In this document: positions 1-6,337 of the stretch, piece by piece
Position numbering within the stretch: position 1 is the stretch's first letter
Layout of the letters: every line of letters begins with the position of its first letter
Notes under the pieces: generated by a model
Database searches by the model: none
Told to the model about the DNA's origin: nothing
What the model saw: only the letters and a program-made list of their open reading frames with translations
Translations under genes and position numbers: made by a program
Origin: Streptomyces sp. R302
GTDB taxonomy: Bacteria; Actinomycetota; Actinomycetes; Streptomycetales; Streptomycetaceae
Direction of reading: 5' to 3'
NCBI RefSeq assembly: GCF_012927245.1
Contig: NZ_JABBGE010000006.1
Span: 248,001-312,000 of the forward strand
Length of the DNA: 64,000 bases

Positions 1-946
1 CGCCACTCGGCCCACGGCCTCGTGCCGCGACCTGCGCGACGAGCTGTCCTGGATGCGCGCGGTGCTGGGGGAAGCGGCCCGTACGGCACGCTGCCGCCCG
101 GTCGCCACCGGCACCTCGGTGCTGCCGCCCACGCGTCCGCTGACGGTCACCGACACGGAACGGTACCGACGCATGGCGCGCCGGTACGCGTCCCACTTCG
201 GCCGCGTCGACGGCCTGGTCTGCGGCTGTCACATCCACGTGGGGACCCTGGAGCGGGACGCCGCGCTCGGACTCTCCCGGCGCATGGCGCCCTGGCTGCC
301 GGTGCTTCAGGCGATCACCGCCAACTCGCCGTACGCGCGGAGCCGCGACACGGGCTTCGACAGCTGGCGTTCGGTGGAGTACGCCAGGTGGCCCACCGTC
401 GGCCCCGCCCCGGACCTCGACGAGCCGCGCTACCTCTCCCGCGTGGCGGAGCTGGTGCGGACCGGCACCCTGCTCGACCGGCGGATGGTCTACTGGTACG
501 CCCGCCCCTCCGAGCACGTCCCGACCCTGGAGATCCGGGTCGCCGACGCCAACGCCGACGTGGACACCGTCGTCCTGCTGGCGTGTCTGGTACGGGGGTT
601 GGCCATGGCGCTGCTTCCGGAGGTGCTCGACGGCCGCCCGGCCCCGCGGGTGCCCCACCGCCGGCTGCTCCTCGCCCACGAGCTGGCCGCCCGCTACGGC
701 CTCTCCGGCTTCGGCCTCGATCCCCGCACGGGCCGGGAGGTGCCCGCCGCCGACCTTGGCGACCGGCTGGTGGACCGGGCGCGGCCGGGGCTCGACGCCG
801 TCGGCGACACCGGACGCGCCCTGTGCCAGTGGCGGCGCATCCGCGCCCGGGGCGCGGGCGCGGCACGGCAGCGGGCCGTCTACCGCCGGCACCGGCGCCT
901 CACCGACGTGGTCGACTCCCTCGCGGAGACGACCGCCACGGCATGA
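1..946 (+). CDS. Carboxylate-amine ligase, YbdK/GCS2 type (5' partial)
   Basis: The reading frame is open from base 2, so the start lies outside the window and only the C-terminal part (about 314 codons) is seen. Recognisable family elements are the HIHVG stretch (GCHIHVG near base 235), the NSPYARSRDTGFDSWRS region and LEIRVADANADVDT near base 530, all typical of the GCS2/YbdK branch of glutamate-cysteine ligases. The family joins glutamate to an amine-bearing substrate with ATP. In Streptomyces several paralogues exist and the true substrate is seldom known. It is followed at once by a methyltransferase gene whose ribosome site begins three bases after this stop, so the two are probably co-transcribed. 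The internal ATG at base 53 is a frame artefact of the truncation, not the real start. Confidence 0.85.
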   Translation, partial: ATRPTASCRDLRDELSWMRAVLGEAARTARCRPVATGTSVLPPTRPLTVTDTERYRRMARRYASHFGRVDGLVCGCHIHVGTLERDAALGLSRRMAPWLPVLQAITANSPYARSRDTGFDSWRSVEYARWPTVGPAPDLDEPRYLSRVAELVRTGTLLDRRMVYWYARPSEHVPTLEIRVADANADVDTVVLLACLVRGLAMALLPEVLDGRPAPRVPHRRLLLAHELAARYGLSGFGLDPRTGREVPAADLGDRLVDRARPGLDAVGDTGRALCQWRRIRARGAGAARQRAVYRRHRRLTDVVDSLAETTATA

Positions 947-963
947 ACGGAGGGAGGGTCGGC

Positions 964-1671
964 ATGCGCGTGGTCAGGCCGCCGGGCGTGTACGCCCCGC
1001 AGGGCGACACGGCCCTGCTGATGGAGAGCCTCGCCCGGGAGGAGCTGGGGCCGAGCGCGCGCACGCTGGATCTGTGCACGGGGACGGGCGTCCTCGCCAT
1101 CGCCGCGGCCCGCAGGGGCGCGGAGGCGACGGCGGTCGACGTCTCCGGCGTCTCCGCGGCCACGGCACGGGTCAACGCCACGCTCCACCGCTGCCGGATC
1201 CGGGTCCTCCGCGGCGACCTCACGGCGCCGGTGACCGGCGAACGGTTCGACCTCGTCACCGTCAACCCGCCCTACGTGCCCGCCCTCCCGTCGCGCGGGC
1301 CGCCCCGGGGCCCGGGCCTGGCCTGGGACGCGGGCCCCGACGGCCGGCTGCTGCTCGACCGGATCTGCCACGCCGCCCCCGCGCTCCTCGTGGCCCACGG
1401 CGTGCTGCTGCTCGTCCAGTCGTCGCTGAGCGGTGTCTCCGACAGCCTGGCGGCCCTGGAACGCAGGGGGCTTCGGGCGTACGTGGCGGCGCGCAGGACC
1501 CAGCCGTTCGGGCCGGTCACGACGGCGCGCGCCGGGTGGCTGAGGGAACGGGGGCTGATCCCGCCGAAGGCCCGTACGGAGCAGCTGGTGGTGATCCGCG
1601 CGGTCCTCGACGCGGCCGGCCGGCCGGGATCGGGCGGCGAGGGCACGTTTGAGGACCCGCCCGGGCGGTGA
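964..1671 (+). CDS. HemK/PrmC-like class I SAM methyltransferase
   Basis: A 235-residue protein with the SAM-binding motif I (LDLCTGTGVLAIAA, about residues 31-44) and the NPPY catalytic loop (VNPPYVP, about residues 99-105). That loop is the signature of N-methyltransferases acting on an amide or exocyclic amino nitrogen (HemK/PrmC, RlmG and relatives). I chose the ATG at 964 because GGAGGGAGG ends six bases before it; an ATG at 943 in the same frame overlaps the previous stop and has no ribosome site. It sits directly behind the YbdK-type ligase. The protein is shorter than PrmC and lacks its N-terminal helical domain, so the release-factor role is not implied; the substrate is unknown and could be a small molecule made by the neighbour. 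Confidence 0.8.
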   Translation: MRVVRPPGVYAPQGDTALLMESLAREELGPSARTLDLCTGTGVLAIAAARRGAEATAVDVSGVSAATARVNATLHRCRIRVLRGDLTAPVTGERFDLVTVNPPYVPALPSRGPPRGPGLAWDAGPDGRLLLDRICHAAPALLVAHGVLLLVQSSLSGVSDSLAALERRGLRAYVAARRTQPFGPVTTARAGWLRERGLIPPKARTEQLVVIRAVLDAAGRPGSGGEGTFEDPPGR

Positions 1672-1745
1672 GGCGCCGAAGCGGGGAGCCGCACCGACGA
1701 CAGCGGCCGCCCCGGCCGCACCGGCTACCGGAGAGGAGACGAACC

Positions 1746-2312
1746 GTGTCGCTCGATGGACGGAACGTGCTGGTCCTGACCACCAACTACGGTACGGAAC
1801 AGGATGAGTTGACGAGACCGGTCGCCGCCCTCCGCGAGAGCGGGGCCCGCGTCGTGATCGCCGCGCGGAAGGACGAACCCGTACGGACCCTCGTCTCCGA
1901 CCGCGATCCCGGTGCCGTCGTCCGACCGGACACGACCCTCGCGCGGGAGACCGCGGAGGGTTACGACGCCGTGGTCGTGCCCGGAGGCACGCTCAACGCC
2001 GACCGGCTGCGGACGGACGCCGACGCACGCCGTCTCGTCTCGGCCTTCGCCGCCGCCGGAAAACCGGTGGCCGCCATCTGCCACGGGCCGTGGCTGCTCG
2101 TCGACAGCGGGCTCGCCAAGGGCCGGGAACTCACCTCGTACCCCTCGCTCCGTCCCGATCTGGAGAACGCCGGGGGCACCTGGACGGACCACGCGGTCGT
2201 CGTCGACACCTCGGGGCCGCATCCCCTGATCACCTCCCGCAGGCCGCGCGACCTCGACGCCTTCTCGGCGGCGATCGTCCGGGCCCTCGACGACGGCGGG
2301 AGCCGTGAGTGA
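1746..2312 (+). CDS. DJ-1/PfpI family protein (general stress protein 18 type)
   Basis: The product (about 188 residues) carries the class I amidotransferase-like fold of DJ-1/PfpI. The nucleophile elbow AICHGPW contains the conserved cysteine (about residue 118), preceded by DAVVVPGG. The family includes proteases, glyoxalases and deglycase-like stress proteins; the PW after CHG is typical of the PfpI/YhbO branch. The start is GTG 1746, preceded by GGAGAGGAG, rather than the longer frame opening at 1668. The next gene is a CsbD-type stress protein 16 bases downstream, so the two form a small stress operon. Exact activity cannot be read from sequence. Confidence 0.85.
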   Translation: MSLDGRNVLVLTTNYGTEQDELTRPVAALRESGARVVIAARKDEPVRTLVSDRDPGAVVRPDTTLARETAEGYDAVVVPGGTLNADRLRTDADARRLVSAFAAAGKPVAAICHGPWLLVDSGLAKGRELTSYPSLRPDLENAGGTWTDHAVVVDTSGPHPLITSRRPRDLDAFSAAIVRALDDGGSRE

Positions 2313-2328
2313 CGGAAAGGAACGTGTG

Positions 2329-2493
2329 ATGGGCAAGAGCGCGATGCACAAGGGCAAGGGCAAGGCCAAGGAGGCCCTGGGCAAGGCGACGGGCGACCGG
2401 CGCATGGAAGCGGAGGGCAAGGCGGAGCAGGCCGAAGGCAAGGTCCGCGAGGCGGCCGAGAAGGCCCGTGACGCGATGAAGCGGCACACCTGA
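2329..2493 (+). CDS. CsbD family small stress protein
   Basis: A 54-residue, highly charged, alanine/lysine/glutamate-rich protein with the CsbD pattern GKGKAKEALGKATGDRRMEAEGKAEQ. CsbD proteins are induced under general stress (sigma-B in Bacillus) and have no known biochemical role. The start ATG 2329 has AAGGAACG five bases upstream. It follows the DJ-1 gene closely and is followed by a strong hairpin at 2556-2588. Confidence 0.85.
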   Translation: MGKSAMHKGKGKAKEALGKATGDRRMEAEGKAEQAEGKVREAAEKARDAMKRHT

Positions 2494-2555
2494 GATCCGC
2501 AGGCACGAGCGGGTCGTCGCCGCGACGGAGGCCACCGCCTTCCGCGGACACGACA

Positions 2556-2588
2556 GGGCCCCCGGCGATCCCCTTCCGCCGGGGGCCC
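2556..2588 (+). terminator. Hairpin terminator behind CsbD
   Basis: GGGCCCCCGGCG and CGCCGGGGGCCC form a perfect 12-bp stem (2556-2567 with 2577-2588) around a nine-base loop. There is no T-run, as is usual in Streptomyces. It should end the DJ-1/CsbD transcript. Confidence 0.7.
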
Positions 2589-2706
2589 GCTCCGCGCAGG
2601 ACGCGCCCACTCCCGCGCGAGGGAAGTTCGGGAGGCGTAAGGGTGCGTGGGTGGCACCGTGCGGGGCAGAGGCAGGGCAGGAACGCAGGGCGAGGAGGTG
2701 CTACGG

Positions 2707-3102
2707 ATGGAGGTCTGCCTGCGGCAGCGGTCCCAGCCCGTGGGAGGGCCCGGGGCGGCGGCGTACGCCCGGCGCGAGGTGCACCGGCTGGCCGACCAGG
2801 CCCTGTTCTTCGGCCAGGTCGTCCGCCAGGCGTCGGAGGACGACGCCGCGCTGATCGCCAGCGAGCTCGTCGCCCACGCGGGCGGCTTGTGCGTGCTGGA
2901 GCTGCGGCTCGCCTCCGACGGCCTCGACATCCTGGTCATGGGTGCCCGGCCGCCGTCCGAGGCCGCGACCGCCCATGGGCCGTACGTGTTCTGGTGGGAT
3001 CTGGTCACGCTCCTCGCCCGGGACGTCACCGTCCGGCGCAGCACGCCCGCCTCGGGCGCCGTCGTCCGGGCTCACGTCGACACCGAGTGCCCGCCCGGCT
3101 GA
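2707..3102 (+). CDS. Degenerate HATPase-like (anti-sigma kinase-type) protein
   Basis: A 131-residue protein that aligns by eye with the small Streptomyces histidine-kinase-like ATPases (RsbW/SpoIIAB type). The segment ALIASELVAHAG matches the N-box (typically SELVTNAV), but the magnesium-binding asparagine is a histidine here. The glycine-rich D-x-G-x-G box is not visible; MGARPP lies where it would be expected. It may therefore bind partners without phosphorylating them. The ATG 2707 is chosen because GAGGAGG lies nine bases upstream. It is followed by a STAS protein at 3193, the expected class of partner in a partner-switching module. Function is inferred from fold and context only. Confidence 0.6.
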   Translation: MEVCLRQRSQPVGGPGAAAYARREVHRLADQALFFGQVVRQASEDDAALIASELVAHAGGLCVLELRLASDGLDILVMGARPPSEAATAHGPYVFWWDLVTLLARDVTVRRSTPASGAVVRAHVDTECPPG

Positions 3103-3192
3103 GGCGCCCTCCTCGATCCGAGCGGAGCCGGGCGCATACTGGAGGGACAGCGTGTACCGACACGACCCCTCCGGGAACCAGGCGATCCGCAG

Positions 3193-3618
3193 ATGACGAA
3201 GAGCGCAGAGTTCGCCGAGGACGGAATTCCGCAGGGCTTCGTGGCGTCGGGCGCGCACACGTACAAGTCCCGGGGCGTCGCGACGGTCACCCGTGACCTC
3301 TCCGCTCCCCCGGACACATGGCTGCTGGTCGTCCGCGGGGAGTTCGACCGGGACACGCTGCCGTGTCTGCGCGCGGCGCTCGACGACGCGTACGCGGCGG
3401 ACGCGGAGCGGATCGCCCTCGACCTCTCGGGCGTGACGTTCGGCGACTCCTCCTTCCTCAACGAGCTCCTGGAGGCGCACGGCCACCCGGGGCAGCTCGT
3501 GCTCGTGGGGCCCTTCACCGGGCAGATCCGGCGCCTCTTCGAGCTGACGGGCACCGACCAGGTGCTCGCCCTCGCGGCCGACCGCGCCGACGCCGGCCTC
3601 GCCCGACACCCCGGCTGA
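3193..3618 (+). CDS. STAS domain protein (anti-sigma factor antagonist-like)
   Basis: A 141-residue protein. Its C-terminal 100 residues form a STAS domain: WLLVVRGEFDRDTLPCL, then IALDLSGVTFGDSSFLNELL. The second serine of GDSS sits where the phosphorylated serine of SpoIIAA/RsbV proteins lies. The first 40 residues are a variable N-terminal extension. STAS antagonists free sigma factors by binding anti-sigma kinases. The likely partner is the HATPase-like protein just upstream, although that protein looks kinase-deficient. The ribosome site is weak. Confidence 0.75.
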   Translation: MTKSAEFAEDGIPQGFVASGAHTYKSRGVATVTRDLSAPPDTWLLVVRGEFDRDTLPCLRAALDDAYAADAERIALDLSGVTFGDSSFLNELLEAHGHPGQLVLVGPFTGQIRRLFELTGTDQVLALAADRADAGLARHPG

Positions 3619-3631
3619 CGCCCGCCGCGCG

Positions 3632-3982
3632 TCACCGGCCCCTCGGGGCGTGCTCGTACACGTCGTCGCGCGGCGCTCGATCCGGCCGGGGGCCGAGGAG
3701 TTCGAGAAGCCCGGCGATCTCGTGGCCGGCCTCGGCCGGGTGCCGGAAGGGCGCGGCGGGGTCGATGCGGTACACGTTGCGGCGGCCGTCGGTGGCCCGG
3801 GTCCGGGTGAGGTATCCGCCCGCTTCGAGGTCGGCGACGATGTTCTGCACGGTGCGCTCGGTGATGCCGCAGTGGGCCGCGACGTCCCGCAACCGGATGC
3901 CCGGGTCCCGGGCGATCGCCAGCAGCACCCGCGCGTGGCTGGTGAGGAAGGTCCATCCCGGGCTTGCTCCGTTGCCCTGCAT
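3632..3982 (-). CDS. Winged-helix transcriptional regulator (MarR/ArsR-like)
   Basis: A 116-residue DNA-binding protein. The helix-turn-helix is in IRLRDVAAHCGITERTVQNIVADLE, and the wing in GYLTRTRATDGRRNVYRI. The start codon is ATG at 3982, preceded on the minus strand by GAGGGGGAAG; the frame extends upstream but overlaps the STAS gene promoter region. It is convergent with the STAS gene at 3193 (14 bases between ends) and divergent from the STAS gene at 4099. It probably regulates itself and the 4099-4831 pair. No ligand-binding domain is visible. Confidence 0.75.
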   Translation of the reverse strand: MQGNGASPGWTFLTSHARVLLAIARDPGIRLRDVAAHCGITERTVQNIVADLEAGGYLTRTRATDGRRNVYRIDPAAPFRHPAEAGHEIAGLLELLGPRPDRAPRDDVYEHAPRGR

Positions 3983-4098
3983 GACGGGATTCTTCCCCCT
4001 CGCCGCCCGATCATGCGAAGAACGTTTCACGTAACTGTTGACCGGTATGCGGCCGAGGCGCAGACTCGGAGGACAGGCCCTCCCTCCCAGGAGGAGGC

Positions 4099-4506
4099 AT
4101 GACACGTTCTCCCGCCCCACCACCTCCCGCGTCCCCCGGGGACCGCGCCGGCGAACGGCTGCGGCACCGGACGGAGGCGCGCGGGGCCGGAACGGTCGTG
4201 CGTCTGGGCGGCGAGATCGACCTGGACAACGCCGGCGAGCTGGAGACCGTACTCACGGCCGCCCTGTCCCTCGCAGGGCACGGCGCCCCGCTCACGCTGG
4301 ACCTGTCCGAGGTCTCCTTCTGCGACTCCACCGGACTGAACACGCTGCTGCACGTCCGTCTGCTGGCCGAGGCCCGGCACAGCCGACTGTCGGTCGTCTC
4401 GGCGAGCGCCCGGGTCGCCCGTCTGCTCGACCTCACGCGCACCGCCGACCTCCTGGGGTTCCCGGCCGCCGAGGCCCCTCCCGGCGGAGACGATCATGCC
4501 CCGTGA
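4099..4506 (+). CDS. STAS domain anti-anti-sigma factor (BldG/RsbV type)
   Basis: A 135-residue protein with a canonical STAS domain: VVRLGGEIDLDNAGELETVL, then LTLDLSEVSFCDSTGLNTLL, where the serine of CDST is the conserved phosphorylation site. It ends in a proline/glycine-rich tail. AGGAGGAGG lies just upstream of ATG 4099. The proline-rich N-terminus (about 30 residues) is outside the domain. It overlaps the next gene by 11 bases, so the two are translationally coupled. It would act by binding an anti-sigma kinase; the cognate sigma factor is not in the window. Confidence 0.8.
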   Translation: MTRSPAPPPPASPGDRAGERLRHRTEARGAGTVVRLGGEIDLDNAGELETVLTAALSLAGHGAPLTLDLSEVSFCDSTGLNTLLHVRLLAEARHSRLSVVSASARVARLLDLTRTADLLGFPAAEAPPGGDDHAP

Positions 4507-4831
4507 CCTGCTCCACGACGTCCAGATCCTGCTCGCCGAGGCCGGGTTCGGACCGGACAGCGGTCTGACCACCACCCGCGACGGGCCGGCCGTGGTCGTC
4601 TTCTGGCACGCCGACCATCTGATCCGGCCCATCATCACCGCCCACGCCGGTGATCCCGACGTCGGGATCGCGGCCGGGATCCCCGGTCTGCGCACCGCCC
4701 TCCAGACCGCCCTGACCAGCGTCTTCCAGGCCGCCGACCTCCTCCCGCTCCCCGACCCCGGAGGACTGCTCCGCGTCACGGCGGGGCTCGGCGCGGGCGA
4801 CGCCGCGCGGCGGGAGGGCGCGAACGGGTGA
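4496..4831 (+). CDS. Hypothetical protein coupled to STAS gene
   Basis: A 111-residue protein that I do not recognise. It begins inside the 3' end of the STAS gene (11-base overlap, ATG 4496 with GGCGGAG upstream), which is strong evidence for translation and functional linkage. The centre has an alpha/beta look (PAVVVFWHADHLIRP, then PGLRTALQTALTSVF). There is no signal peptide or membrane segment. It may be a partner or effector of the STAS switch, inferred only from coupling. Confidence 0.65.
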   Translation: MPRDLLHDVQILLAEAGFGPDSGLTTTRDGPAVVVFWHADHLIRPIITAHAGDPDVGIAAGIPGLRTALQTALTSVFQAADLLPLPDPGGLLRVTAGLGAGDAARREGANG

Positions 4832-4894
4832 AGGCCGCGGTGCCTGCGGCGGCGCGGGGCGGCCCGCGGCGGACCGCACGGGCAGAGTGAGCCC

Positions 4895-5350
4895 ATGTCG
4901 ACACCTCTGCGTGCGGCACCGGTGCGTGCGGCCGGTGTCCTGCTGATCGCGGGCGTCCTGTCCGGCTGCGGAGCGTCCGCGGCGCGCGAGGACGGCGCCT
5001 CCGCCGCCGGTCGCGGCTTCGCCGCGGCGCTGGCCGCCGGGGACCACCGCGCCGCCTGCGCGCTCCTCGCCCCCGAGACCCGCGACGCGGTCGAGGAGGA
5101 CGCCAAGGGCCCGTGCGGCCCGGCCCTGCGGGAGCTCGGCCTGCCGCCGTCCGGTGCCGCGCGCGGCGTCGACGTGTACGGGCGCGACGCGCTGCTGCGC
5201 ATGACGGGCGACACCCTGTTCCTGTCGCAGTTCGACGACGGGTGGAAGGTGACCGCGGCGGGGTGCGTCCCGCGGTCGACGGACGAGCCGAGTTCAACGA
5301 ACAGCTGGCCGTCGAAGGACTCCAGCAGATCGGGTTCGGCGCCTACCTGA
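4895..5350 (+). CDS. Putative lipoprotein with altered C-terminus
   Basis: The N-terminus is a lipoprotein signal: a hydrophobic stretch and the lipobox LSGC at about residues 22-25. It is followed by a small alpha/beta domain ending DGWKVTAAGCVPR, a pattern common in short actinobacterial lipoproteins. After that the frame becomes low-complexity (STDEPSSTNSWPSKDSSRS) and stops at 5350. The same bases in the +1 frame encode the start of a different membrane protein (see 5350-5871). I infer that a deletion near base 5280 removed the natural end of this gene and the beginning of the next. The product may still be made, with a foreign tail of about 25 residues. Confidence 0.65.
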   Translation: MSTPLRAAPVRAAGVLLIAGVLSGCGASAAREDGASAAGRGFAAALAAGDHRAACALLAPETRDAVEEDAKGPCGPALRELGLPPSGAARGVDVYGRDALLRMTGDTLFLSQFDDGWKVTAAGCVPRSTDEPSSTNSWPSKDSSRSGSAPT

Positions 5351-5871
5351 TGTCCTCGGACTTCGCCGTCGACGTCACCGAGAACTGGCAGTCGGAGTTC
5401 CTGCAGTTCTTCCTGTACGTGTTCGGCACCGTCCACCTCTTGCAGCGCGGCTCGCCGGAGTCGAAGCCCCTGGAACGGGCGGGCACCGAGAGCGACCGCG
5501 ACCAGCACATGGGCGACCATGCCCGCCCCGACTCGCCGCGCTGGGCCGGCACCAAGGACTGGCGTCAGGGCGCCTACTCCCGGTCCCTGGGCCTGGCCAT
5601 GGCGGCGCTCTTCCTCCTTTCGTGGTTCGCCCAGTCCGTCACCGGAGCCGCGGCGTACAACGGCGGGCGGCTGCGACAGCTCCAGGCACCGCTCGACTGG
5701 GGTGCCTACCTCGCGTCCTCCGACTTCTGGAGCCGTTCGCTGCAGAACTGGCAGTCGGAGCTCCTCGCCGTCGCCGCGATGGCCATCCTGTCGGTCTATC
5801 TCCGCCAGCGCGGCTCACCGGAGTCCAAGCCGGTCGGATCCGCCCACACCACGACCGGCGTCGAGGGCTGA
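5350..5871 (+). CDS. Truncated membrane protein, DUF6766-like
   Basis: From about 5281 the frame encodes a protein with two similar halves. Each has a SSDF segment, then NWQSE, a membrane helix, then QRGSPESKP (about 5350-5463 and 5720-5832). A further helix lies at LGLAMAALFLLSWFAQ. From memory this matches a Streptomyces family annotated DUF6766, which normally has one more N-terminal helix; that helix is missing. The first ATG left in frame is 5350, and it overlaps the stop of the lipoprotein gene as TGATG, so coupled translation of the fragment is possible. It may be a pseudogene. Function of the family is unknown; the neighbourhood is stress-related. Confidence 0.6.
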   Translation: MSSDFAVDVTENWQSEFLQFFLYVFGTVHLLQRGSPESKPLERAGTESDRDQHMGDHARPDSPRWAGTKDWRQGAYSRSLGLAMAALFLLSWFAQSVTGAAAYNGGRLRQLQAPLDWGAYLASSDFWSRSLQNWQSELLAVAAMAILSVYLRQRGSPESKPVGSAHTTTGVEG

Positions 5872-5884
5872 CGACGCCTCCCGG

Positions 5885-6040
5885 TCACCAGCGGTACCAG
5901 CGCCCCTGCGCACCCCGGAAGAAGAAGCCCAGCACCCACAGCACCAGGACGGCCAGGGCGATGTACCACAGGACTTCGACCGCGAACCCGGCCCCGAAGA
6001 GCACGAGGATCAGAAGCAGGACAAGCAGAATCGGAACCAT
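5885..6040 (-). CDS. Small hydrophobic membrane protein
   Basis: A 51-residue protein made of two adjoining membrane helices (PILLVLLLILVLFGAGFAV and WYIALAVLVLWVLGFFF) and a short basic end RGAQGRWYRW. Small proteins of this type are widespread in Streptomyces beside stress genes. ATG 6040 is preceded on the minus strand by GAGGAGG with seven bases of spacing; the frame opens further upstream, but that part is not hydrophobic. It is convergent with the DUF6766-like fragment. No function is known. Confidence 0.75.
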   Translation of the reverse strand: MVPILLVLLLILVLFGAGFAVEVLWYIALAVLVLWVLGFFFRGAQGRWYRW

Positions 6041-6337
6041 GACGCCACCTCCTCGGACCCCGGTCCGCGCCGTTCGCCGCGACACCGGTCGTCCACCAGG
6101 CAACTTCCCACCCTCCGCCCATGCATGCGCCGCGGGGCCGGCGGCGATGAAGGAGGCCTCCCGTGCGGTGAGTCGGCTACGTCCCGTCGCCGTCGCGAAG
6201 TCACCGAGCTGAGCGAGACGTACGGGGAGACCCGCCCGCCCGGGTCGCGGCCGACGGCCTCCTCGACGAGCGCCTCTCGCTTCGGCTTCGTGCCGCCGCA
6301 CGTGGAGGACGCGCGGCCGCTTCCAGGGGCCGTCCGG
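6041..6337. other. Gap without recognised gene
   Basis: 297 bases between the small hydrophobic protein and the end of the phospholipase-D-like gene. It must hold the promoter of the hydrophobic protein. Frames through it give no recognisable protein, and no clear repeat or RNA was seen. Confidence 0.5.

Noticed and set aside
53..60. ATG at 53 as start of the YbdK-like gene
   Set aside because: The frame is open back to base 2 with family-like sequence, so the gene begins before the window.
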